Origin: Salinicola halophyticus
GTDB lineage: Bacteria; Pseudomonadota; Gammaproteobacteria; Pseudomonadales; Halomonadaceae
DNA length: 64,000 nt
Assembly (NCBI RefSeq): GCF_003206695.1
Contig: NZ_PZJN01000003.1
Span: 608,089-672,088 of the forward strand
Direction of reading: 5' to 3'
This document shows, one piece after another, positions 50,506 to 59,676 of the stretch. The position numbers and the translations under genes were made by a program. Each line of letters begins with the position of its first letter. The first letter of the stretch is position 1. Under the pieces are notes generated by a model, which was not told where the DNA came from, did no database searches, and saw only the letters and a list, made by a program, of their open reading frames with translations.

Positions 50506-53500
50506 ATGACCAAACGCGTTGCCATCATCGGCGCGGCTCACCGTTTTCCGAGCGCCCCGACATCCCAACGTTTCTGGCAAGCGCTCAAGACCGGCGAAGA
50601 CCTCGTCACCACGGTCGCCGAAGACCGCTGGGGCCTGGAAGCCTATCGTCACCCGGACAAGCAACATCCGGGCACCAGCTATACTTTTGCCGCCGGCAGC
50701 CTCGGCGACATTTCCGGCTTCGATGCCGGCTTTTTCGGTATTTCGCCGCGTGAAGCCGCCCAGATGGATCCGCAGCAGCGAATCCTGCTGGAAATGACCT
50801 GGGAAGCGATGGAAGACGCCGGCATCCCGCCGCAGGCGCTGCGCGGCAGCCAGTGCGGCGTGTTCCTGGGCATTGCCAGTCTCGATTATTCGTATCGCAT
50901 GGCCGACGACATGTCGGCGATCGACACCTCGACGGCGACCGGCAATACCTCGAGCATCGCCTCGAACCGGATTTCCTACCTGTTCGACCTGCACGGTCCG
51001 AGCATGTCGATGGATACCGCCTGCTCCTCGTCGCTGGTCGCCTTCCACCAGGCCTGCCAGTCGATCCGCAGCGGCGAAACGACAATGGCGCTGGCCGGCG
51101 GCATCAGCCTGCACCTGCACCCGTTCGGCTTCATCATCTTCGCCAAGGCCAGCATGCTCTCGCCCACCGGGCGCTGTCAGGTCTTCGACGAAGCCGGTGA
51201 CGGCTACGTGCGTTCCGAAGGCGGCGGGATCTTCCTGCTCAAGGATTACGACACGGCCGTCGCCGATGGCGATCGCATACTGGCCGTGGTCGCCGGTAGC
51301 GGCGTCAACACCGACGGCTACAAGAAGGGATTGACGGTTCCCAACCCCGACGCCCAGGTCGCGCTGATGAACCAGACCCTGGAGCGCGCCGGGCTGACGC
51401 CGGACGATATCGACTACCTGGAAGCCCACGGCACCGGCACCGCGGTCGGTGATCCGCTGGAAACCCGTGCCATCGGCGCGGCGATCGGCCAGAAGCGCAA
51501 GACGCCGCTGCCGATCGGTTCGGTCAAGAGCAACCTCGGTCACCTGGAAACCGCTTCCGGCGTTGCCGGCCTGGCCAAGGCGCTGTACGCCCTGCGCGAG
51601 CGCGAAGTCCCGGCCACCATCGGCATTCGCAAGGTCAATCCGCGGATCGACCTCGAAGGCTGGAATCTCGACATCGTCGACAAGCCGCGCAAGCTGAAGG
51701 CCGAAGGCCAGCTGACCATCGGCATCAACTCGTTCGGTTTCGGCGGCGCCAATGCGCACGTCATCCTGCAGTCTGCGCTCGAAACGCCGGCATCCGAGGC
51801 CGTCGATGCATCCGTGCGTCGACTGCCGCTGTGCCTGAGCGCGCGCAGCCCGGAAGCCCTGCGCGAGTTCGCGGCACGCCTCAGCGACAACCTGACCGCG
51901 GGCGGCGTGTCGCTCTACGACACCGCCTACAGCCTGGCTTTCCGTCGCGAGAGCCATCCCCACGCCGCAGTGCTGTTGAGCGACAACGCCGCCGATGCGA
52001 TTACCCGGCTGGACGCCCTGGCTGCCGCCGAGAGCGTGCCCGGTTCCGCCGTCGGCGAGCGGGTCGATATCGGCTACGGCCCGGTATTCGTCTATGACGG
52101 CAACGGCTGCCAGTGGGAAGCGATGGGCCGCACGCTGCTGAGTGAATCGGCGGTTTTCGCCGCCGCCGTCGACGAAGTCGACGCGCTGTTCGCCAGATAT
52201 GCCGACTTTTCGCTGCGTGCCGAGCTGGACGGTTCCAATCAACAGAATTCGACCGACGGAGACGAGCGGCTGTCTCGCACCGAGATCGCCCAACCGGCAT
52301 TGTTCGCGCTGCAGGTCGGCGTGACCCGTGTGCTCGAAGCCGAAGGCGTGCATCCCGCCGCCGTGACCGGCCACAGCGTGGGTGAAGTTGCGGCGGCCTG
52401 GGCCTGTGGCGCCCTGACACTCGCCGAAGCGGTCAGCGTGATCTATCACCGCAGCGCGTGCCAGGGGCGTACCCGTGGCAGTGGCGAAATGACCGCCGTC
52501 GGCCTCGGTGCCGAAGCGATGCAGGCATGGCTGAAAGAACCCGCGCATGCCGAGGTCGTGATCGCCGGCGTCAATGGCCCCAAGGGCGTGACCCTGGCCG
52601 GCCCGACGAAAGCGCTGGAGCGTCTGGAATCGGCGCTTTCCGGTGAGCGTATCTTCGCCAAGCGGCTGGCGCTGGATTACGCCTTCCACAGCCCCGCCAT
52701 GGATTCGATCCGCCAGGACGTCATCGACGCGCTGGCGCATCTTTCGCCCCGCGACGCCCGCATTCCGTTCCTTTCTACCGTGGCCGGCAAGGCGCTGGCG
52801 GGTAGCGAACTGGGTGCGGAATACTGGTGGCTCAATATCCGCGAGCCGGTCCAGTTCGCGCCGGCGATCGATTCATTGATCGCGTCCGGTGCCCGCGCCT
52901 TCGTCGAAATCGGCGCCCAGCCGATCCTGCGGCGTTACCTGACCGATGCGCTCACCGCGCAGTCCGTTACCGGCAAGGTCATCGCCACGCTGAGCCGCGA
53001 CAACGACGGCGCCAGCGCCATGGAGTCCAGCCTGGCCAGCTTGCTGGTCAGCGGCGCCGTTTCTCCCGCGGCGTGGTTCCCGGTCACCGGGCGCTTCGTC
53101 GACCTGCCGCACTACCCATGGCAGCGCGAGCGTTACTGGGTCAAGACGACTGGCGACTCCCAGGGCCTGATGGCGCGGCACTACGAACATCCGTTGCTGG
53201 GCTATCGGCTGCCGCGTCAAGGCATGGCGTGGGAAAGCCAGCTCGATACTCGCCGCCTCCCGTGGCTTGCCGATCACCGCGTCGGCGACGCCACGGTGTT
53301 TCCGGGGGCCGGCTTCGCCGAACTCGCGCTCGCCGCGGCAGCGGCCGCCAAGGCGTCACCGCTGCTGGATATCGAAGCGCTGGAAATCCTCAGCCCGCTG
53401 CTGCTGGATGCCACCCATGGCAAGAAGATGCAGGTGGAAATTCAGGACGCCGACGGCACCCTGACCATGAAGACCCGCGAGCCGGCGAGCGACGACGCCT

Positions 53501-56500
53501 GGACGCTCAACGCCCGCGCCCGCATCGCCGCGCAGACACGTGGCCTGCTGCTGACACGTCGCGGCACGCCGTTGCCGAACCGGCCGGCGGATGTCACGCG
53601 AGAGCAGCATCTGGCGATGGCCGCCCATGTTGGGCTGGAATACGGCCCCGGTTTCCAGGCGATCAGCGAGGTCTGGATCGAACAAGATCGTGCCATGGCT
53701 CGTATCGATCTCCCTCCGGCAATCGCCGAGGATCAGCGCGACTGCCTGCTGGCGCCGGGTATCCTCGACAGCGCCTTTCAGCTTTTCATCCCGCTGCTGG
53801 CCGATGAACTCGCCAAAGCCGGCGGCCTGGCTTTCGTGCCGGTGCGTCTGGAACGCCTGCAACTCCAGGTCGATGCCGCGCCGCCGGCGTCGATGGAAGT
53901 CCGCCTGACCAGCCGCGCCCCGCACTCGTTGTGCGCCGACGTGGCGCTGTTCGACGCCGCCGGCAATGCCGTGGCGGTGGTCGAAGGCGCCCGTTTCAAG
54001 GCCGCCCGACTGCGTCACGCCGTTCAGCATCGCTTGAGCTACCTCGATCATCGCCTGGTGCCGGCACCGCGCGAAGCCGCCGCGCTGCCGCTGGACGAGG
54101 CCACCGCCGAGCTGGCGCTGGCGCAACTGGTCGACAACTATCGTCGCGTGACCGAAAGCCGCTATGGCGATGAAGTCGAGCCGCTACTGGAAACGCTGGT
54201 TTCCGCATTTCTCGACGAGGCGCTGCGGGGCTACGCCGATAGCGACGGGCAACTGCTCGCCGGGCGTTTCGATGCCGGATCGACCGAAACCCGCCAGCGC
54301 CGTCATGCGCTGATCGAGCTGGCGCTGGCCACTGGTATCGTGTCGGAAACGCCGGCCGGCTGGCAGCTGCAGGAAACCCCGGATATCGACGCGGCGACGG
54401 TCTGGAATCTGCTGATTCGCGACTACCCGGACTACGCCGCGCTGACCCACAGCATCGGCCGCTTCGGCCTCCACCTGACGGACTGGCTCGAAGAACGTCT
54501 CGATGTTGCGACGTTGGCACTGGATGCCTCGCGCCTGACGCGACTGGTGCAAACCGCCGTCGGCGAGCGCGGCTGGCACGCGCTGGCCGAGACATGGCTG
54601 GCGCAATATGCCATGTCGCTCGAGCTGCTGCCCCCCCATCAGCGTCTGATCATGCTCGAAGCCTCGGCGCTGCGTCCGCAACTCGGCGAACGACTGATGA
54701 GCGGTCTTCCAGGCGATCGTGCCCAGTATCGTTTCGTCGCGCTGCGAGACAGCGCGCTGAGCGATGCGGAGTCTCTGGCCGAACACGATCCGCGCGTCGA
54801 CCTGCTGACGCCCGGTGCCGCCGCGCCAGAGATCGGCGCCAACGTCGCGCTGGTGACGCTGGATGGCACCCAGGGCGAGATCGACACACTGCTGCAGTGG
54901 CTACCGCCACAGCTGGCCGAAGACGCCCAGATCGCGATTCTGGCGCTGGGGGACACCGACTGGCAGTCGTTCCTGTCGCTGCCGATGGAACCCCAGTCGC
55001 GCCCGGCTGATCTCGAAGGCGTCATCCAGCAGCTGAACGTGCTCGGCTATCGTCAGGTCGAGCGGCATACGCTGGAAAACGAACAGGGCGGCCTGCAGCT
55101 GCTGACCGCCCAGGCGCCGCTGGCGACCGAAGAAACACGGTCCGACACTGGCGCTGCCGGGCATGCCGATGCCCAGCCCTCCGAACAGTGGCTGGTGGTC
55201 AGCGACGATGCCTCGGCGTGGCTCGCCGCCGCACTGGTGACACGTTTCGGCTCGCTGGACGAACCGGTACTGCACCTGGCCGGTAGTGAACTGGCCCCCG
55301 GGGATCTGTTGCCGTTGGCGCTGGAGAGCATCAGCCCGAGCCAGATCGTCGACCTACGGGGGCTGGCAACCGCAGCGCAAGATCGCTGCGTGCTGGCAGC
55401 TCAGTGGCTGCAGACGCTGGAATCGGCAGGAAGTGACGCCGCGCTGTGGTGGATCACCCTGGGCGTGGGAGCGCACTTTTCTACACTGCCCGGTGCCGCA
55501 GTCAATTCGTCTTCACTGCCTGGTGCTGCAGTCAATTCGCTTACCCTGCCCGAGCTCTCCAAGTCGTCCGACACCACTGCGGATGCTGCGCTCTCTATGC
55601 TGCCCGAAGATGCAGCACTTTCCATGCTCCCCGAAGATGCAGCGCTTTCTATGCTCCCCGAAGATGCGGCGCTATGGGGTTTCGGTCGTTCGCTACAGAA
55701 CGAGGCGGGCAATCGTCAGGTACGGCTGCTGGATCTGCCCTTCTCGAGCCGGGATTCACTTCCCCACGAAGTGCTGGATGCGCTGCTGTTCGAGCTCAGC
55801 GCACCCGACGCCGAAACCGAGATCGTGCTGGATACCGACGGTCAGCGCTGGGTACCCAGGCTGGGTCTGGCAGCGGCGCCCGGCACGCCGGCCGGCACCG
55901 AAGAACCCGCCAGCGATCGCGCCGTCAGCCTCGGCTTCGAACTGCCGGGCCAGCTGCGCCATCTTCGCTGGCAACCGCATGATCTACCCGCCCCGCAGCC
56001 CGGGCAGGTCGAGATCGCGGTCAAGGCCACCGGGCTCAACTTCCGCGACGTCATGTACGCGCTCGGCCTGCTCTCCGACGAAGCGATCGAGAACGGCTTC
56101 GCCGGGCCCACCCTGGGTCTGGAGTTCGCCGGTGAAGTGATCAGCGTCGGCGACCCGAACGGCTCGCTGCGCCCCGGCGATGCGGTGGTCGGCTTCGGCC
56201 CGGCCAGTTTCAGCGACCGGCTGATCGCCGACGTCAACGCCGTGGCGCCGATCCCCGCCGAGATCGGCTACGCCGCCGCAGCGACGATCCCGACGACCTT
56301 CTTCACCGTCTACTACTCGCTCAAGCATCTGGCCCGCGTGCAGCCCGGCGAACGGCTGCTGATTCATGGCGCCGCCGGCGGCGTCGGTCTGGCCGCGATT
56401 CAGGTCGGCCGCTGGCTGGGCGCCGAGATCTACGCCACCGTCGGCTCGCCGGAAAAACAGGACTTCCTGCGCCTGCTGGGCGTCGAGCGCATCTACGACT

Positions 56501-58212
56501 CGCGCAGCCTGACGTTTGCCGAAGAGATTCTTCACGATAACGCCATTGAACGACAGGCCTTGGAGAACGGCGGCAACGGCCGAGGTACCGGCGTTGATGG
56601 CGTGGACGTCGTGCTGAACTCGCTGGCCGGCGAAGCGATCAACCAGAACCTGCGGGTGCTCAAGCCGTTCGGTCGTTTCATCGAGCTCGGCAAGCGTGAC
56701 TTCTACGAGAACACCAAGGTCGGCCTGCGCCCGTTCCGCAACAACCTGAGCTACTTCGGCGTCGACTCCGACCAGCTGATGAGCGAGCTGCCCGAGCTGA
56801 CCGGTGAGCTATTCGCCGAGATGATGGCGCTGTTCGCCGACGGCACCCTGTCGCCGCTGCCGTACATCGCCTTCGGCAGCGACCGGGTGGTCGAGGCCTT
56901 CCGCTACATGCAGCAGGCCCGCCAGATCGGCAAGGTCGTCGTCACCTACGAACGCCCGCCGCAGATGGCCGCTGCCGCGCCCAAAGACATTCCGCTGACG
57001 CTGGACGCTGCGGGCACCTACGTGGTGACCGGCGGCCTCGGCGGATTCGGGCTGGCGACTGCCGAATGGCTGGCCGCCAAGGGCGCGCGTCAACTGCTGC
57101 TGCTGAGCCGCCGTGGGGCAACCACCGAGGAAGCCGAAAGCGGCGTAGCGCGGCTCGAAGCGCTCGGCGTCACGGTCGCGGCCCGCGCCTGCGACGTGAC
57201 CGATGCCCAGGCGCTCGAGCATGTGCTGGAAGAAGCGCGTCAGAACCTTGGGCCGATTCGTGGCATCGTGCATGCGGCGACCGTCATCGACGACGGCCTG
57301 ATCCGCAATCTCGACGAATCGCGCATTCGTCACGCCATGGCACCCAAGCTCGAAGGCGCGCGTCATCTGGATGCGCTGACGGCAAGCGACGCGCTCGAAT
57401 TCTTCGTCGTCTACTCCTCCGCCACTACCCTGTTCGGCAATCCTGGCCAGGCGAGCTACGTGGCCGCCAACCACTGGCTGGAAGCGTTCACCGCCAATCG
57501 TCGCGCCCGAGGCCGACCGGCAACGGTGGTCCGCTGGGGCGCGATCGAGGACGTCGGCTTCCTGGCCCGCAATACCCAGACCCGCGACAGCCTGCAGGAG
57601 CGCCTTGGCGGTCAGGCACTGACCTCCGCCGACGCGCTGGGCGTTCTCGAGCGTATGCTGGTGGCCGACGTGGCCTCGCTCGGTGTTCTCGAGCTCGACT
57701 GGCACGCCCTGGCGCGCTTCCTGCCCACCGCGGAAGCGCCGCGCTATCGCGAGATCGCCCGCACGGCCAAGGACGATGGCAGTCAGGAAGGCGACGACGA
57801 CCTGCAGCAGCTGCTGGCCAGTCTGGCGCCGGAAGCGCTCTACGCCACCCTGATCGATGTGCTCAGCAAGGAACTCGCCAAGATTCTGCTGATCGACGAG
57901 GAGAAGATCGATATCCACAAATCCGTCTATGACATGGGCTTCGACTCGCTGATGGGGGTCGAACTCGTCACCGCACTGGAAGCCCGCCTGGGCATCCAGG
58001 TTCCGGTGATGGTGCTCAGTGAAGCCGGTACGCTGGCCAAGCTGTGCGATTACCTGATGGGCAAACTGCGCGGCGATGATACGGAATCCGACAGCGACGA
58101 GGATGCGCTCAGCGGTCTGGCCGCTCAGCACGGCGTCGAAGTGCTTCAGAACGGTGTCCAAGTGCTTCAGAACGGCCATGGACCACAGGAAGACGGCGGG
58201 GCAAAATCGTGA
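50506..58212 (+). CDS. Type I polyketide synthase, KS-AT-DH-(psiMT)-ER-KR-ACP (RkpA-like)
   Basis: This 2568-residue single-module, highly reducing PKS has KS (residues about 1-420; Cys173 in DTACSSSL, His308 in EAHGTGT, His346 in SNLGHLE), AT (about 515-830; Ser624 in GHSVGEVAA) and DH (about 895-1140; His924 in LADHRVGDATVFPGAG, Asp1088 in GILDSAFQ). ER follows (about 1806-2145; HGAAGGVG 1954-1961), then KR (about 2168-2400; TGGLGGFG 2175-2182, Ser2305, Tyr2318) and ACP (Ser2481 in GFDSLMGVEL). The 1150-1500 part resembles a C-methyltransferase whose SAM motif is lost. It should make a saturated acyl chain, used by the oxoamine synthase that starts at its stop codon. AAGGAG supports the ATG. 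There is no thioesterase. Confidence 0.93.
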   Translation: MTKRVAIIGAAHRFPSAPTSQRFWQALKTGEDLVTTVAEDRWGLEAYRHPDKQHPGTSYTFAAGSLGDISGFDAGFFGISPREAAQMDPQQRILLEMTWEAMEDAGIPPQALRGSQCGVFLGIASLDYSYRMADDMSAIDTSTATGNTSSIASNRISYLFDLHGPSMSMDTACSSSLVAFHQACQSIRSGETTMALAGGISLHLHPFGFIIFAKASMLSPTGRCQVFDEAGDGYVRSEGGGIFLLKDYDTAVADGDRILAVVAGSGVNTDGYKKGLTVPNPDAQVALMNQTLERAGLTPDDIDYLEAHGTGTAVGDPLETRAIGAAIGQKRKTPLPIGSVKSNLGHLETASGVAGLAKALYALREREVPATIGIRKVNPRIDLEGWNLDIVDKPRKLKAEGQLTIGINSFGFGGANAHVILQSALETPASEAVDASVRRLPLCLSARSPEALREFAARLSDNLTAGGVSLYDTAYSLAFRRESHPHAAVLLSDNAADAITRLDALAAAESVPGSAVGERVDIGYGPVFVYDGNGCQWEAMGRTLLSESAVFAAAVDEVDALFARYADFSLRAELDGSNQQNSTDGDERLSRTEIAQPALFALQVGVTRVLEAEGVHPAAVTGHSVGEVAAAWACGALTLAEAVSVIYHRSACQGRTRGSGEMTAVGLGAEAMQAWLKEPAHAEVVIAGVNGPKGVTLAGPTKALERLESALSGERIFAKRLALDYAFHSPAMDSIRQDVIDALAHLSPRDARIPFLSTVAGKALAGSELGAEYWWLNIREPVQFAPAIDSLIASGARAFVEIGAQPILRRYLTDALTAQSVTGKVIATLSRDNDGASAMESSLASLLVSGAVSPAAWFPVTGRFVDLPHYPWQRERYWVKTTGDSQGLMARHYEHPLLGYRLPRQGMAWESQLDTRRLPWLADHRVGDATVFPGAGFAELALAAAAAAKASPLLDIEALEILSPLLLDATHGKKMQVEIQDADGTLTMKTREPASDDAWTLNARARIAAQTRGLLLTRRGTPLPNRPADVTREQHLAMAAHVGLEYGPGFQAISEVWIEQDRAMARIDLPPAIAEDQRDCLLAPGILDSAFQLFIPLLADELAKAGGLAFVPVRLERLQLQVDAAPPASMEVRLTSRAPHSLCADVALFDAAGNAVAVVEGARFKAARLRHAVQHRLSYLDHRLVPAPREAAALPLDEATAELALAQLVDNYRRVTESRYGDEVEPLLETLVSAFLDEALRGYADSDGQLLAGRFDAGSTETRQRRHALIELALATGIVSETPAGWQLQETPDIDAATVWNLLIRDYPDYAALTHSIGRFGLHLTDWLEERLDVATLALDASRLTRLVQTAVGERGWHALAETWLAQYAMSLELLPPHQRLIMLEASALRPQLGERLMSGLPGDRAQYRFVALRDSALSDAESLAEHDPRVDLLTPGAAAPEIGANVALVTLDGTQGEIDTLLQWLPPQLAEDAQIAILALGDTDWQSFLSLPMEPQSRPADLEGVIQQLNVLGYRQVERHTLENEQGGLQLLTAQAPLATEETRSDTGAAGHADAQPSEQWLVVSDDASAWLAAALVTRFGSLDEPVLHLAGSELAPGDLLPLALESISPSQIVDLRGLATAAQDRCVLAAQWLQTLESAGSDAALWWITLGVGAHFSTLPGAAVNSSSLPGAAVNSLTLPELSKSSDTTADAALSMLPEDAALSMLPEDAALSMLPEDAALWGFGRSLQNEAGNRQVRLLDLPFSSRDSLPHEVLDALLFELSAPDAETEIVLDTDGQRWVPRLGLAAAPGTPAGTEEPASDRAVSLGFELPGQLRHLRWQPHDLPAPQPGQVEIAVKATGLNFRDVMYALGLLSDEAIENGFAGPTLGLEFAGEVISVGDPNGSLRPGDAVVGFGPASFSDRLIADVNAVAPIPAEIGYAAAATIPTTFFTVYYSLKHLARVQPGERLLIHGAAGGVGLAAIQVGRWLGAEIYATVGSPEKQDFLRLLGVERIYDSRSLTFAEEILHDNAIERQALENGGNGRGTGVDGVDVVLNSLAGEAINQNLRVLKPFGRFIELGKRDFYENTKVGLRPFRNNLSYFGVDSDQLMSELPELTGELFAEMMALFADGTLSPLPYIAFGSDRVVEAFRYMQQARQIGKVVVTYERPPQMAAAAPKDIPLTLDAAGTYVVTGGLGGFGLATAEWLAAKGARQLLLLSRRGATTEEAESGVARLEALGVTVAARACDVTDAQALEHVLEEARQNLGPIRGIVHAATVIDDGLIRNLDESRIRHAMAPKLEGARHLDALTASDALEFFVVYSSATTLFGNPGQASYVAANHWLEAFTANRRARGRPATVVRWGAIEDVGFLARNTQTRDSLQERLGGQALTSADALGVLERMLVADVASLGVLELDWHALARFLPTAEAPRYREIARTAKDDGSQEGDDDLQQLLASLAPEALYATLIDVLSKELAKILLIDEEKIDIHKSVYDMGFDSLMGVELVTALEARLGIQVPVMVLSEAGTLAKLCDYLMGKLRGDDTESDSDEDALSGLAAQHGVEVLQNGVQVLQNGHGPQEDGGAKS
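55480..55539. repeat. 30-bp in-frame tandem repeat x2 in the PKS gene
   Basis: Two adjacent 30-bp units encode S-T/S-LPGAAVNS in the linker before the ER domain; a third partial unit follows (LTLPELS). The linker is low-complexity. Confidence 0.8.
55582..55662. repeat. 27-bp in-frame tandem repeat x3 in the PKS gene
   Basis: Three 27-bp units each encode DAALSMLPE, about 110 residues before the ER domain. Units differ by a few silent changes. Confidence 0.88.
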
Positions 58213-59531
58213 GCCAATCCCGCGACGCGCTGAAACAGCGCCTGCTGCAGGAGGCGCGCCAGCGCCGCCAGCAGCGCCCCGAAGGCGACACTGCCCCCAA
58301 ATCGGCAACTGCTGGCGTTGACGAGCGCTTCACTCGCTTCGATCGGCATCCGGGCTATCAGCAGCTCAAGATGATGCGCGAAGGCGGCCAGCGGCTCGGC
58401 ATTCCCGACCCGTTCTTCAAGGTCCACGAAAGTACCGCCGGGGCGACTACCGTGATCGGCGGGCGCGAATGCATCAATTTCGCCAGCTACAACTATCTGG
58501 GCCTAGCCCACCACCCGGCGGTGATCCAGGCCGGCATCGATGCCCTGCAGCGCTACGGCAGTTCGGTATCCGCCAGCAGGCCGGTGTCCGGTGAGCGCCC
58601 GATCCACCACGAACTGGAACAAGCCATCGCCGAGACCTACGAGGTCGAGGCGTCGGTGGTCTTCGTCAGCGGCCACGCCACTAACGTGTCGACGCTGGGT
58701 TACCTGCTCGGCCCCAAGGACCTGCTGCTTCACGACGAATACATCCATAACAGCACCGTGGTCGGCGCGCAGCTATCCGGCGCCCGCCGCATGAGCTTCG
58801 CGCACAACGACCCGGCCGCGCTCGAGAACCTGCTGGCGCGCCATCGCCGCCAGTTCGAGCGCGTGCTGGTGGTGATCGAGGGGCTCTACAGCATGGACGG
58901 CGACGCCCCGGACCTGAAGCGCTTCGTCGAGATCAAGCAGTGCCACCAGGCCTGGCTGATGGTGGATGAAGCCCACTCCTTCGCCGTGATGGGCGATCAG
59001 GGCCTGGGGCTCCGGGAATACTGCGGCGTGCCATCGACCGACGTCGATATCTGGATGGGTACGCTCTCGAAGACACTTTCCGGCTGCGGCGGCTACATCG
59101 CCGGCTGTCGGGAACTGGTGGAAATGCTGCGCTACTTCGCCCCGGGCTTCCTCTACAGCGTGGGCATGCCCGCCCAAGTCGCCGGGCCATCGCTCGCCGC
59201 CCTGCAGGTCATGAAGGACGAACCCGAGCGCCTGAGACGGCTGCACGATATCTCGCGCTACTTCCTGCAGCAGGCCAAGGTCAAAGGGTTCGACATCGGC
59301 GAGAGCATTGGTGTCGCGGTGGTGCCGGTGATCGTCGGTAGCTCCGTGCTCGCCGCCGGGCTGTCGGACGCCCTGCTCAAGCACGACATCAACGTCCAGC
59401 CGATCCTTCACCCCGCCGTGCCCGAGAAAAGCGCGCGCCTGCGCTTCTTCCTCAACTGCGACCACACTCGCGAGCAGATCGACCAGACGCTCGACGTGCT
59501 GGAGACCGAGTGGAAAGCGAGGACTGGCTGA
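58209..59531 (+). CDS. Alpha-oxoamine synthase (BioF/SPT-like, RkpG-like)
   Basis: This 440-residue PLP enzyme belongs to the alpha-oxoamine synthase family, with NFASYNYLGLAHHPAV, SRPVSGERPIHHELEQAIAE, LHDEYIHNSTVVGAQLSGAR, MVDEAHSFAVMGDQGLGLRE and the PLP-lysine motif GTLSKTLSGCGGYIAG. Such enzymes condense an amino acid with an acyl thioester, losing CO2, to give a 3-keto amine (as in serine palmitoyltransferase). The GTG start overlaps the PKS stop (GTGA), so the acyl donor is probably the PKS ACP. An N-terminal 40-residue basic, Gln-rich stretch is extra. Biotin synthesis (BioF) is unlikely here: no other bio gene is present. A terminator follows. Confidence 0.9.
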   Translation: MSQSRDALKQRLLQEARQRRQQRPEGDTAPKSATAGVDERFTRFDRHPGYQQLKMMREGGQRLGIPDPFFKVHESTAGATTVIGGRECINFASYNYLGLAHHPAVIQAGIDALQRYGSSVSASRPVSGERPIHHELEQAIAETYEVEASVVFVSGHATNVSTLGYLLGPKDLLLHDEYIHNSTVVGAQLSGARRMSFAHNDPAALENLLARHRRQFERVLVVIEGLYSMDGDAPDLKRFVEIKQCHQAWLMVDEAHSFAVMGDQGLGLREYCGVPSTDVDIWMGTLSKTLSGCGGYIAGCRELVEMLRYFAPGFLYSVGMPAQVAGPSLAALQVMKDEPERLRRLHDISRYFLQQAKVKGFDIGESIGVAVVPVIVGSSVLAAGLSDALLKHDINVQPILHPAVPEKSARLRFFLNCDHTREQIDQTLDVLETEWKARTG

Positions 59532-59557
59532 CGCCACGCTACCGGCAGAGCGAGAAC

Positions 59558-59600
59558 GAAAACGGCCTTGTTATCCGGATGGATGACAAGGCCGTTTTGT
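59558..59600 (+). terminator. Terminator of the kpsC-oxoamine synthase operon
   Basis: The stem aaaacggccttgt / acaaggccgtttt has a 12-15 nt loop and ends in a tttt run. The A-rich left arm could also serve transcripts from the other strand. Confidence 0.85.
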
Positions 59601-59676
59601 TGCTGAAGTCGCGCCTGAAAAGTCGACGCGCCAGCTACCGCTTGTCCTGCAATCGTTCTGCTTGATATCCGCTCAT

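Noticed and set aside
50158-52740. 860-codon antisense open frame opposite the PKS start
   Set aside because: It is the shadow of a high-GC coding gene: the sense strand has a complete KS-AT domain, while the antisense translation has no recognisable domain. The same applies to the antisense frame at 56809-58308.
58209-59531. Biotin-synthesis BioF
   Set aside because: No other biotin genes are present, and translation is coupled to the PKS, so a lipid-type oxoamine synthase is more likely.
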